A stretch of DNA of 64,000 nt, taken from contig NZ_CP033092.2 in the NCBI RefSeq assembly GCF_003697165.2, positions 1,860,001 to 1,924,000 of the forward strand, in the 5' to 3' direction. The notes beneath the pieces were generated by a model. That model ran no database searches. It worked only from the letters and a program-made list of their open reading frames with translations, and had not been told where the DNA came from. Positions 32,883-42,696 of this stretch are shown in pieces; positions within the stretch are counted from its first letter, which is position 1, and every line of letters starts with the position of its first letter. The translations under genes and the position numbers were made by a program. Origin of the DNA: Escherichia coli DSM 30083 = JCM 1649 = ATCC 11775 (GTDB lineage: Bacteria > Pseudomonadota > Gammaproteobacteria > Enterobacterales > Enterobacteriaceae).

Positions 32883-34991
32883 ATGGAACAGGATGCTCGT
32901 TTACTCAGTGCAATGCAAAAGATGTGTGACCAAAAAATGCCACTTAATACTCTTGAGAGAAAATGGCAAATCGCAAATATTCCTTATATGTTACAAGAAA
33001 AACGTTATCAGGAACTAGATGAAATTTATAACCAGGTATTACAGGAGAGTTTCACTTCTCGTCAGGCTGAAAAGCGCTATTTTTTATCCTGGACCCAAAT
33101 GTGCAACTATTTTTATGATATGAACACGCTAGTTGATGCCGGAACAGAAGGTTTAAGACTCATTAAAACCTGGCAGCAAGCAAGACCTCATTCTACACAT
33201 GCCTGGCTTGCCGAAGCACAATACTGGAATCACCGTGCATGGTTATATCGCAGTTATGGCTGGGCAAATGATACCACACATGCAATGTGGCTTTGTGCTG
33301 GTGCATGTAATGAACAAATGGTCATCGCTACACTTAAAGCAATTGATTGTGACCCACGACAATGGATGGCTGCATTACTTACCAGCACCAACTCAAAAGT
33401 ATTTGGTCAGCCAGCCTGGCTGGCGGCACACCTTAACGGTGATAGTGTCGCAGGAATACCATTAATGATCGCACTGAAAAATTATCACCGCCGCTCCCCG
33501 CAAGAAGTGGAAGCGTTGATGGCGTATTCCGGACTTTCGTTTGAGCATGCAATATGCCCCGTTTTGCCTCGCCCCAATATACTTCCTGAGTATGATGATG
33601 ATGGTGGGCAAAAATATTGGCTTTCTGTTTGCCTGACTATTTTTCCTCACACTTTTTATCCTTTTGTTGAATATATACCATTTCGAATGCCACGCTGGGG
33701 AGGGTCGCATAAAGAAATTTCCGAATTGCTGGATTCAGTAACCTGTAAGCACTTATCTACCGAAGAACATGACTATATGGATCTCTTACTTTGGTGGGAT
33801 GATTACCGAGATGTCAGCATTGAGGACATTGCGCCCGAGGAGCAACAATATGCAATCGACTTAGCAGAGAATATTGCTCAGTACGCACAATTTCAGGAAT
33901 GTCGCCATAATGCCCTAGAGTGGTTACTTGCCTGCTATAACAAGCAGAACGATCACGATAAGTTGTGGTGCTGTATACAGCGAGCGGTGATGGAAGACAT
34001 GAAGCTCAATAATTATTACACTGCGTACGCGATAAAATTTGCATTAAGTTATTATCCAGATTCATTCTGGATATATAATTTTATCTGCCAAAATTCACAG
34101 AATACAACTTATGCTACACCTGTTATTTATAGGGGGTTTTTCCAGCGAGAGGGTATTTTGGGTTTTGAAAAAGATGAAGGGCAGGGCGATGCTTGGCTGG
34201 AAAAAGCTAGTGACATTAAATACAATCATAATTGGCGGTCGGCAATAAAAGATTTGAGTTGGTTTGACCTTTCTGATTATTTCATTCCGCTTGCGACAAT
34301 TGGTAAGCAAAGAAATATTCCTGCCGCATTAAATTTAGTTGCTCTTGAATATTTGGATAAGGAAGACAATACAAAATTACCTTATGAACCATCTACAGCT
34401 TTGGAGTATTTTCGACGGGCACTTAAAATACTTCAAGATGACCTAAATTTCCATAGCTCGGTATCTTATCCACTGGTAAAAAATTATGGTTATAGCGAAC
34501 ATCAACAAGATCTACAAAATATTTATTTTAGCATTGCTATCTGCTACCAGGCACTAAATAAACAAGAAATTTCTAAAGAAACACGGGCTATTTATGAAAA
34601 AAATCTCCTTGACAATTTATTTCTGGCTCATGAAGCTGGACATGAAAAAGCATGGGGGCTTTTTTTACTTAATATCTTTGAGGTGAAAGAACTCTCACTT
34701 GCTCATTTGCACCTCCAACAGGTACAAGAAGAAGCGAATAAAGGTACGCTCGAAGCAATGATTACTTTGTCGCGCCTGTATGGTAACAAAGAAGATGAAA
34801 AACTGTTTAACATGAAACTCAGTGCGCGCTGGACACATTTTGCCGAGTCTTTATATCCAGATAACGAAATTATTGCAGATTGCCTTTATCATCTCCATTT
34901 CTCCAGCCTGTGGAAACGCTGTCGTTATGCCTGGTATACCTTTCGTATTCCAGCTAGCGAATTACCCGGCCAGGTTAACAGTATGGTGTAA
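32883..34991 (+). CDS. Large helical-repeat protein, DUF4034-like
   Basis: An AAGGAT ribosome site points to the ATG used here (702 aa), ten bases after the previous gene. The N-terminal part (about 1-330), with repeated aromatic helices, resembles DUF4034-type proteins; the C-terminal part (about 480-640) looks like TPR/Sel1-type repeats with the pattern AALNLVALEYL and AWGLFLLN. No catalytic motif is seen. Proteins of this kind occur next to DUF1266 genes in enterobacteria, so the three genes probably act together. Function unknown. Confidence 0.6.
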   Translation: MEQDARLLSAMQKMCDQKMPLNTLERKWQIANIPYMLQEKRYQELDEIYNQVLQESFTSRQAEKRYFLSWTQMCNYFYDMNTLVDAGTEGLRLIKTWQQARPHSTHAWLAEAQYWNHRAWLYRSYGWANDTTHAMWLCAGACNEQMVIATLKAIDCDPRQWMAALLTSTNSKVFGQPAWLAAHLNGDSVAGIPLMIALKNYHRRSPQEVEALMAYSGLSFEHAICPVLPRPNILPEYDDDGGQKYWLSVCLTIFPHTFYPFVEYIPFRMPRWGGSHKEISELLDSVTCKHLSTEEHDYMDLLLWWDDYRDVSIEDIAPEEQQYAIDLAENIAQYAQFQECRHNALEWLLACYNKQNDHDKLWCCIQRAVMEDMKLNNYYTAYAIKFALSYYPDSFWIYNFICQNSQNTTYATPVIYRGFFQREGILGFEKDEGQGDAWLEKASDIKYNHNWRSAIKDLSWFDLSDYFIPLATIGKQRNIPAALNLVALEYLDKEDNTKLPYEPSTALEYFRRALKILQDDLNFHSSVSYPLVKNYGYSEHQQDLQNIYFSIAICYQALNKQEISKETRAIYEKNLLDNLFLAHEAGHEKAWGLFLLNIFEVKELSLAHLHLQQVQEEANKGTLEAMITLSRLYGNKEDEKLFNMKLSARWTHFAESLYPDNEIIADCLYHLHFSSLWKRCRYAWYTFRIPASELPGQVNSMV

Positions 34992-35051
34992 GGTTTATCC
35001 TGAAAATTGTTAAATGTGTAATATGAGCCCCATGATGAGAAGATGCAAACA

Positions 35052-35657
35052 ATGCTGATGTTAAAAAAAGGAATGATGCTGGTGGGGCTGATATTCTTTT
35101 CTTTACCCGCCAATGCCGGGTGTACGCTGGAGGAAACAGCCAGAAAGGTGATTATGGGCTTTCAGCAAGAAGATGCCCAATTAATCAACTCGTTAATTGA
35201 TAAAAAAACGGGTTTGTATGTTCTTTTCCACCGTGGTGCTTCGATGGATGTTGAAAATCTTAAGCAAATTAATTTCAGGCAACCTGTTCCCGAGTATTTC
35301 CCATGGCCCTCGGCAGGGGAACATGTTCCGCGAGATGACGAATTTAATAAGAAAGCTATCCCGAAATTTAACTGCGAACGTGGCTGGAATAAGCAGGGGT
35401 ATTTTATTAGCAATAGCGATGTTCACCATAAAGTCAGCCGTAGTTTGGTCTTCACGCAGATGTTTGGTTCACCGCAAAATACTATTTCTGATGCGCAGAT
35501 TGCCGCAGCGCGTCGAATGGAATACGGGGCCGTGCGTGTGGTCGCTGCGCCAGAAGAGAGTAACGATGGACTGGTATTTTATTTAAGTCAACTTTACAGT
35601 TATGACAGTGACTGGTATCTGACGGTGGTGGATCAGATTGGTGATTGTGGGGCGTGA
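35052..35657 (+). CDS. Exported protein of unknown function
   Basis: The ATG at 35052 is nine bases from GAGAAG and gives 201 aa; ATGs at 35043 and 35058 are alternatives. The N-terminus is a Sec signal peptide (KKG, hydrophobic run, cleavage after ANA), so the mature protein is periplasmic. Cysteines near the mature start, mid-protein and C-terminus (GDCGA) could form disulfides. I recognise no family. GC content is closer to the core genome than that of the three genes before it. Confidence 0.65.
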   Translation: MLMLKKGMMLVGLIFFSLPANAGCTLEETARKVIMGFQQEDAQLINSLIDKKTGLYVLFHRGASMDVENLKQINFRQPVPEYFPWPSAGEHVPRDDEFNKKAIPKFNCERGWNKQGYFISNSDVHHKVSRSLVFTQMFGSPQNTISDAQIAAARRMEYGAVRVVAAPEESNDGLVFYLSQLYSYDSDWYLTVVDQIGDCGA

Positions 35658-35747
35658 TAAATTCTGATACTGAAACTTATTTACTCATTATTTTAATGAC
35701 GGAGGTTAATCTTAATTATCAATAAATAAGCGTTATTTTGATATAAA

Positions 35748-35774
35748 GCCGGACGCCAACAACCTACGCCCGGC
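35748..35774. repeat. REP-like hairpin downstream of yegP
   Basis: GCCGG (35748-35752) and CCGGC (35770-35774), with flanking partly paired bases, resemble a degenerate REP (palindromic unit). It lies between the converging exported-protein gene and yegP and may stabilise or end both transcripts. Confidence 0.5.
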
Positions 35775-35781
35775 ATCGTAA

Positions 35782-36114
35782 TTACGTATTGTCTTTCACC
35801 GTCTGGCTTGTGCCATTTACTTTAACGGAGGCAATTCCGGTTTCACGAGATTGCGCGGTGGCATACATCTGGCTGGAGCCGATAATTTGATGATTGGCGG
35901 CTTTCAGATTGAAATAGAATTTGCCATTGCTTGCCGTTTTTTTCTCATAGCGTTCTTCTTGCGGGCTGTTGCTACGCACCGACGCGATGCCCTTTTCCGC
36001 AGAGGCTTTTGAGGTATACAGCTCGCTGGTGAGGATAGTCTCACCATTGCCCGCTTTTAGCACAAACCGGAACTGATTATCACTGCTCTTACTGAGTTCA
36101 AACCAACCAGCCAT
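35782..36114 (-). CDS. yegP: YegP, DUF1508 repeat protein
   Basis: The start MAGWFEL gives 110 aa as in K-12; 13 more codons are open upstream. Two tandem DUF1508 repeats (about 5-55 and 57-105) each carry the pattern G-x-F-x-F-x-L-x-A-x-N and S-x-x-Y. A small soluble protein of unknown role. Its neighbour baeR is transcribed the same way. Confidence 0.93.
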   Translation of the reverse strand: MAGWFELSKSSDNQFRFVLKAGNGETILTSELYTSKASAEKGIASVRSNSPQEERYEKKTASNGKFYFNLKAANHQIIGSSQMYATAQSRETGIASVKVNGTSQTVKDNT

Positions 36115-36293
36115 AATGACTCCTTGATTGAAATTGCGTATCGAAAACAGCATCTAAAGGTACTGTTTGCCAATTAAAGTATGAGCGATTTTCTGGTGCC
36201 TGCCAGGGCGGAGAGATAATGTCAGTTTGCTGACCATGCGTGGGATAATGTTGCCGGATCTGGTCTGAAGGCCATCTCCGGCAGGTAAAAATG

Positions 36294-37016
36294 TTAAACG
36301 ATGCGGCAGGCGTCGGCTTCCCAGCGGTAACCGACGCCGTAAACGGCGCGGATAAATGACTGTTCGGCGTCGAGAGATTCCAGCTTGCGGCGCAGGTTTT
36401 TAATGTGGCTGTCGATGGTACGGTCGGTTACCACGCGGTAGTCGTCATAAAGATGGTTCAGCAACTGCTCGCGGGAGAACACTTTTCCTGGTTCATGAGA
36501 GAGCGTTTTCAGCAGACGAAATTCTGCAGGCGTCAGGTCAAGCATTTTACCGCGCCAGGAAGCCTGAAAACGACCTTCGTCGATAATCAACGGGCTTTCA
36601 GCATCCTGTTGCTGCAACTCACGCTGCGGTTTGCAACGGCGCAAAATGGTTTTGACGCGCGCTACCACTTCCCGTGGGCTGTACGGCTTGCAGATATAGT
36701 CATCTGCGCCAATCTCCAACCCCAGCAGGCGGTCGATCTCTTCGATTTTTGCCGTCACCATCACGATCGGAATGTCAGAAAAACGACGAATTTCCCGGCA
36801 CAGCGTCAGGCCATCGGTGCCAGGGAGCATCAGATCCAACAGGATCAGATCCGGTGGTGTCTGGCGCACATATGGCAGTACCTGATCGCCGTGGCTAATC
36901 AACGTTGGCGCATAGCTCGCAGCACGCAGATAATCAATGAGCAACTGCCCCAGCTTCGGTTCATCTTCCACGATCAAAATACGCGGTGTGTTTTCGTCGA
37001 TTGGTAACTCGGTCAT
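36294..37016 (-). CDS. baeR: Envelope-stress response regulator BaeR
   Basis: BaeR (240 aa) is an OmpR-family regulator that activates mdtABCD, acrD and spy. The receiver domain has the acidic pocket EDE near residues 17-19 and the phosphoacceptor Asp61 in LLDLMLPG; the C-terminal winged-helix DNA-binding domain ends with GVGYRWEAD. It overlaps baeS by four bases and is the last gene of the mdtABCD-baeSR operon. Confidence 0.97.
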
Positions 37017-38416
37017 ACTTCTCTCTGTAAATCCCGTTCCAGCGGTAACTCTACTGTAATGCTAAGCCCGCCAAAAGGCGAATGGGCGGCAATAATGCGG
37101 CCGTTATGTGCTTCAACAATGTTCAGGCAAATCGCCAGCCCCAGCCCGGAACCACCGCTGGCGCGGTTGCGGGAACCTTCGGTGCGATAAAAACGTTCAA
37201 ACAATTTTTGTAGCTGATCGTCACTGACACCCGGCGCACTGTCGGCAAAGGTCAGGCGCACCGTTTTGTCGTGCTGTTCGGCAGAGATTTTCAGGCTGCC
37301 GCCGCTGTCAGTGTAGCGCAGGCTGTTTTCCAGTAAGTTATTGAACAACTGCATTAAACGATCGCGATCGCCAAATACGGTAATACTGTCTGGCAGGGAA
37401 AATTGCAATTTCAGGCCACGGCTGGCGAATCGTTCGCGAAATGCGCCTCCCGCCACTTCCAGCAGTGGGATCAAATCTACCGGTGCTTTTTGATAGGCGA
37501 GAGCGCCTTCATCAGACATAGACAATTGATGGAGATCGTCAACCAGTTTTGTCAGTGTTCCGACTTCTGCCTGTAAAGAAGCCAGCGTCTCCGGCGTGAA
37601 TTTACGCACACCATCCTGAATGGCTTCCAGTTCGCCGCGCAGTACTGCTAAAGGCGTGCGCAGTTCATGAGAAATATCGGCCATAAAATCGCGGCGCATC
37701 TGCTGGTTTTTCTCCAGTGTGCTGGCGAGTTGATTGAAATCCTCTGCCAGTCTGCCCAACTCATCTTCGCTGGTGGGGGCTACGCGAGTAGTGAAATCAC
37801 CCGCTGCCAGTTTGTGCGTGCCATCCACCAGTCGTTTTACCGGAGCCAGCAAACCGCGCGCCAGTGGGAATGTCGCCAGCGCCGCTAATAAGGTAGATAA
37901 AGCCACAATCAGCCAACTGGTTTGCCGCTGTTGTCTGTCAAAATTGATATCAGTATTACGGGTCAGTCGTTCAACAGGGGAGGCGATCACCGCGCCAACT
38001 TCCGCACCATTGACCATAATGGGCCGCCGTGTGCCGTCGGGTGGAACCGGTGCTCGCGGGCCAACCAGCACTTTATTATTTTGATCAACCACCCAAAATT
38101 GCGTGCGCCAGCCGTGTGGTGGCATACCGGGGCCGGGCTTATCTTCGTTGTTATCATGCTCCAGTGAACGTAGGATCTGAAATACAAAGCGATCGTTATT
38201 ACGCAGGAAGCGCCAGTTCCCGTGCTGGGCGTACTGCTCACCAAGCGCATCGCCGAGCATTTGCAGCCGTTGTTCATTACCATGCTTGATGTAATCGATA
38301 AAGCCGCGCTCAAAACTGATACGTACCGCCCAGTGCATCGTGATCAATAAGACAATGCAGGTGGCGAAAATCGCCAGAAACAGTTTGCCGGTAATACCGG
38401 GTCGCCAGAACTTCAT
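37013..38416 (-). CDS. baeS: Envelope-stress sensor kinase BaeS
   Basis: BaeS (467 aa) detects envelope damage, indole and some metals and phosphorylates BaeR. Two membrane segments (about 12-32 and 168-186) frame a periplasmic sensor; then HAMP (about 187-240), HisKA with His250 in SHELRTP, and the HATPase domain with N-box [10 protein letters not shown] and G-box [10 protein letters not shown]. It overlaps mdtD by four bases. Confidence 0.97.
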
Positions 38417-39618
38417 TGCGCGCTCCTTTTTCGCCGTGAAATAGCCACATTTTGATGCGTATCGCTCGGCACTCTGGCAAAGACAAACGCCGGAAGGGCG
38501 ATGATAAACGCCATGCTAAGCCAGGTGTACATAAAGACGGTTTGTGTGGTGCCGCTGTCGACGCTGACATGCTGCGAACCAAAAAGTCCCAGCAACAGCC
38601 CGGCGATGGTGACGCCAATACTCATCGACAATTGCATAATCATCGACAGCAGACTGTTGCCGCTGCTCGCCAGGTTGTCCGGGAGATCTTTCAGCGTCAG
38701 GGTGTTCATGGAGGAGAAACGCGTCGAGTTGACCATTCCTTGTAAAAACAGGACGAACGGCAAAACGTAGTACCAGCCCAGCAGAGCGGTAGTCATAAAC
38801 AACAGGGTGACCAGCGACAGGCCCAGCGAAAAGGTACGAGTGCGGAACAGTTTCAGACTGAACAGGGCGCGGTTGTTATTTTGGGCGTGCAGCAGATAAA
38901 GCACCAGTGCTACCACGCCAACTGCGACCAGGCCAGCAATCGCCAGCGGCGAGAAACCTGTACCTTTACTGCCGTCCAGCGCCAGGGTTAAGACTGCCAT
39001 GCCAACCGCCAGCAACAGAAAGCCGGAGAGATCAAAGCGCCGCGTCTGCATGGTGTAGTTCGGCATTAACATCAGTGTGGCGATCGCGCCAATAATCCCC
39101 ACCGGAATGTTGATCAAAAAGATCCAGTGCCACGATGCGTACTCCACCAGCAGACCTCCGAGCGCCGGGCCAAGCAGCGGCCCGACCTGACCGGGCAGCG
39201 TGACAAAGGTCATCGCCGCCATATATTGCTCGCGTGGTACGATTTTCATCACCGTCAACCTGCCGACCGGCACCATCATCGCGCCGCCAACGCCCTGTAG
39301 CGCGCGTGCCAGCAACAGTTCGTTCAGCGTGCCGGAAAGCGCGCAAAACAGTGAACCGAGAGTAAACAGCACGATGGCGGTAAAGAAAATATTGCGCACG
39401 CCGACTTTGTCCGCCAGCCAGCCGCTGGCGGGCAGCATCACCGCCACGGTCAGTACATAAGAGACAATGACCATGTGCATATGCAACGGACTTTCCCCGA
39501 GGCTTTGCGCCATTGAGGGAAGCGCGGTGTTAACGATGGTGGTGTCCAGCGACTGCATAAAGAAGCCGAAAGCCACAATCCACAATTGCCAGCGGGTGCT
39601 GTCGGGAAGATCTGTCAT
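38413..39618 (-). CDS. mdtD: MFS transporter MdtD with 70-residue internal deletion
   Basis: MdtD (also called IceT, linked to iron-citrate export) is a DHA2-type MFS transporter of 471 aa in K-12. Here it has 401 aa. Residues 1-267 follow K-12, then FSLGL is joined directly to SLVTLL, so about 70 residues (two or so membrane helices and a loop) are missing. The frame is kept. K-12 has LGL at both sides of the missing part, which suggests recombination between short repeats. The protein is probably not functional. It lies between mdtC (one-base gap) and baeS (four-base overlap). Confidence 0.9.
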   Translation of the reverse strand: MTDLPDSTRWQLWIVAFGFFMQSLDTTIVNTALPSMAQSLGESPLHMHMVIVSYVLTVAVMLPASGWLADKVGVRNIFFTAIVLFTLGSLFCALSGTLNELLLARALQGVGGAMMVPVGRLTVMKIVPREQYMAAMTFVTLPGQVGPLLGPALGGLLVEYASWHWIFLINIPVGIIGAIATLMLMPNYTMQTRRFDLSGFLLLAVGMAVLTLALDGSKGTGFSPLAIAGLVAVGVVALVLYLLHAQNNNRALFSLKLFRTRTFSLGLSLVTLLFMTTALLGWYYVLPFVLFLQGMVNSTRFSSMNTLTLKDLPDNLASSGNSLLSMIMQLSMSIGVTIAGLLLGLFGSQHVSVDSGTTQTVFMYTWLSMAFIIALPAFVFARVPSDTHQNVAISRRKRSAQ

Positions 39619-42600
39619 TTACTCGGTTACCGCTTGTTTAGGTTTACGCGAAAAACGCAGCCGCAGACGGTCGAAAAAGAGATACACCACCGGCGTGGTA
39701 TACAGCGTCAGAAGCTGGCTCATGACCAGACCGCCGACAATGGTGATCCCCAATGGTTGCCGCAACTCCGAGCCGTCACCGCCCGACAATACCAGCGGCA
39801 GCGCACCAAACAGCGCCGCTAGGGTAGTCATCATAATCGGGCGAAAACGCAGCAGACAGGCCTGGAAAATAGCTTCCTGCGGCGTCAGGTTACCGTGCCG
39901 TTGGGCTTCAAGCGCAAAATAGACCATCATAATGGCGTTTTTCTTCACGATGCCGATTAATAACATGATCCCTATCAGCGCAATTAGGCTGAACGGGGCA
40001 TTGAACAGCTGCAGCGCCAACAGCGCTCCGACGCCCGCCGAGGGTAGGGTGGAGAGAATCGTCAGTGGATGCACATAACTCTCGTAAAGGATACCCAGTA
40101 CGATATATACCGTGGCGATGGCGGCGATAATCAGGATCACCTGTGAGTTCATCGTCTCCTGGAACACTTGCGCTGTTCCGGCAAAACTGCCGCGCACCGT
40201 CGAAGGCACACCAAGCTGGGTCATTGCGCGATCGATCGCCGCACTGGCGTCCGAGAGCGATTTCCCGGTCGGCAGGTTGAACGAAATGGTCGAGGCCGCC
40301 GATAATCCCTGATGATTCACCGACAGTGGAGCGTTCGCCGGTTGCCATTTAGCGAAATACGACAGCGGGATCGCTTTTCCTTCGTTATTGATAACGAACA
40401 TTTTTTCCAGTGCACTGATGTCCTGGGTATAGCGCGGATCAACTTCCATCACCACTTTGTACTGGTTCATCGGCTGGTAAATGGTCGAGATTTGCCGCTG
40501 ACCGAAGGCGTTATTTAACAGGCTGTTGGCGGCTTGCACGTCAATTCCCAATCGCGCCATGGTGTCGCGATCGTAAATAAGGTTCATCTCCGCGCCATTA
40601 TCTTCCTGATCGGAGTTAACATCAGCCAGCTCTGGCAATGTCGCCAGTTTTTTGCGGATTTTCGGCTCCCATTCGCGCAGTGCCGCCAGGTCGTCGGATA
40701 ACAACGTGTACTGGTAACTGGCGTTAGCCTGACGTCCGCCAACGCGAATATCCTGTACCGCCATCAGGAACAGATTCGCTCCCGGTTCTTTCGCCAGTTT
40801 TTTACGCAAGCGATCGATAATCTGTTGGGCCGTTTCGCTCCGCTCGCCGCGTGGTTTAAGGGTGATAAACATCATTCCACTGTTCACCCGTGAACCGCCG
40901 GTAAAGCCGGTGACATTATCCACCGCCGGATCGTCACGGATAATTTTCATGAAGTCCTGCAACTTACCGCGCATCGCCTGAAACGAAATACTCTGGTCAG
41001 CCTGTATCCCGCCCATCAGTACGCCGGTGTCCTGCTCCGGGAAGAAGGTTTTCGGGATCGAGATATACAGCCAGATATTCAGCGCAATGGTGCCAAGCAG
41101 CACCACGCCCACCAGACGGGTATGATTGAGCACCCATTTCAGCGACTTGCCATAGCCTTGTTGCAGGGCTACCAACATGCGACCAAAGCCACGCAGTCGC
41201 TTTTGCTCGCGCGGCTTGCTGGCTTTTAGCATCCAGCCGCACATCATCGGCGTTAACGTCAGGGAAACCAGCAGCGAAATACCAATGGCGACAGAAAGCG
41301 TCACGGCAAACTCGCGTAACAGGCGACCCGGCAATCCGCCCATCAACAGCAGCGGCAGGAACACCGCCACCAGTGACAGACTCATCGACAGCACCGTAAA
41401 GCCGACTTCGCGAGTACCTTGCAGCGCGGCCTGTAGCGGTTTCATCCCCGCCTCCAGATGACGGGCAATGTTTTCCAGCACCACGATGGCGTCATCCACC
41501 ACAAAGCCAGTGGCGATGGTGAGCGCCATTAACGAAAGATTATTGAGACTGAAACCACACAGGTACATCGCCGCAAACGTACCAATCAGCGAAACCGGCA
41601 CCGCAACGGCGGGAATAATGGTGGCGCGACCCGAACGCAGGAACAAAAACACCACCAGAATCACCAGCGCCACCGAGATAATCAGCGTCTGCTCAACCTC
41701 TTCCAGCGACGCGCGGATAGTAGGGGAGCGATCCTGGGCAATTTGCAGATCAATTGCTGCCGGGATGGTGGATTGTAATTCCGGCAGACGGGCGCGGATG
41801 CTGTCTACCGTCTGGATAATGTTGGCTTCCGGCAGCTTGCGGATCATCAGCAAAATAGCCGGTTTGGCGTTGGTCATCCCGGCGTTGCGCACATCCTGTA
41901 CTGAGTCGGTCACCGTCGCCACATCGCCCAGACGAACCGCGCCGCCGTTGTTGTAATGAATAATCAGTGGCTGATATTCAGCGGCGGTTTTCAGTTCATC
42001 GTTAGTCTGGATCTGCCAGCGGTGAGTACCATCTTCCAGCGCCCCCTGCGGTTTACGCACGTTGGCATTGCTGATGGCGGTGCGTACGTCGTCCAGCGAG
42101 ACGCCCTGATTAAACAGCGCCTGCGGATTCAGCCCGACGCGTACGGCGGGCAGCGAGCTGCCGCCAACATCGACATCACCGACACCGTCGATTTGCGAAA
42201 TCGTCGGAGCCAGCTGTGTCGAGGCGAAATCGTACAGTTCACCCTGCGAATAAGTATCGGATGTCAGCGTGAGGATCATAATTGGCGCATCCGACGGGTT
42301 CGCTTTGCGATAGGTCGGACGGCTGGGCATCCCGCTGGGTAGCAGACTTTGCGCGGCGTTGATCGCCGCCTGCACATCGCGCGCTGCGCCGTTGATATCC
42401 CGGTCAAAATCAAACTGCAAAATAATGCGCGTGCTGCCGAGCGAACTGCTGGAGGTCATTTCGCTGACTCCGGCAATGCGCCCAAGTGAGCGCTCCAGCG
42501 GCGTGGCAACGGAAGACGCCATTGTTTCTGGTGACGCACCGGGCAGCGAGGCGCTGACCATGATCACCGGAAAATCGACCTGCGGCAGCGGGGCGACTGG

Positions 42601-42696
42601 CAGCATACGGAAACCCAGTATGCCGCACAGGGTAATGGCGACCGACAGTAAAATCGTCGCCACCGGGCGGTAAATGAAGAGGGCAAAAAACTTCAC
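39619..42696 (-). CDS. mdtC: RND efflux pump subunit MdtC
   Basis: MdtC (1025 aa, as in K-12) forms a heterotrimer with MdtB. With MdtA and TolC it exports bile salts, novobiocin and other drugs. Twelve membrane helices and two large periplasmic loops are visible, with the proton-relay Asp pair in GFVVDDAIVVLENI. Adjacent to mdtB without gap. Confidence 0.97.
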   Translation of the reverse strand: MKFFALFIYRPVATILLSVAITLCGILGFRMLPVAPLPQVDFPVIMVSASLPGASPETMASSVATPLERSLGRIAGVSEMTSSSSLGSTRIILQFDFDRDINGAARDVQAAINAAQSLLPSGMPSRPTYRKANPSDAPIMILTLTSDTYSQGELYDFASTQLAPTISQIDGVGDVDVGGSSLPAVRVGLNPQALFNQGVSLDDVRTAISNANVRKPQGALEDGTHRWQIQTNDELKTAAEYQPLIIHYNNGGAVRLGDVATVTDSVQDVRNAGMTNAKPAILLMIRKLPEANIIQTVDSIRARLPELQSTIPAAIDLQIAQDRSPTIRASLEEVEQTLIISVALVILVVFLFLRSGRATIIPAVAVPVSLIGTFAAMYLCGFSLNNLSLMALTIATGFVVDDAIVVLENIARHLEAGMKPLQAALQGTREVGFTVLSMSLSLVAVFLPLLLMGGLPGRLLREFAVTLSVAIGISLLVSLTLTPMMCGWMLKASKPREQKRLRGFGRMLVALQQGYGKSLKWVLNHTRLVGVVLLGTIALNIWLYISIPKTFFPEQDTGVLMGGIQADQSISFQAMRGKLQDFMKIIRDDPAVDNVTGFTGGSRVNSGMMFITLKPRGERSETAQQIIDRLRKKLAKEPGANLFLMAVQDIRVGGRQANASYQYTLLSDDLAALREWEPKIRKKLATLPELADVNSDQEDNGAEMNLIYDRDTMARLGIDVQAANSLLNNAFGQRQISTIYQPMNQYKVVMEVDPRYTQDISALEKMFVINNEGKAIPLSYFAKWQPANAPLSVNHQGLSAASTISFNLPTGKSLSDASAAIDRAMTQLGVPSTVRGSFAGTAQVFQETMNSQVILIIAAIATVYIVLGILYESYVHPLTILSTLPSAGVGALLALQLFNAPFSLIALIGIMLLIGIVKKNAIMMVYFALEAQRHGNLTPQEAIFQACLLRFRPIMMTTLAALFGALPLVLSGGDGSELRQPLGITIVGGLVMSQLLTLYTTPVVYLFFDRLRLRFSRKPKQAVTE

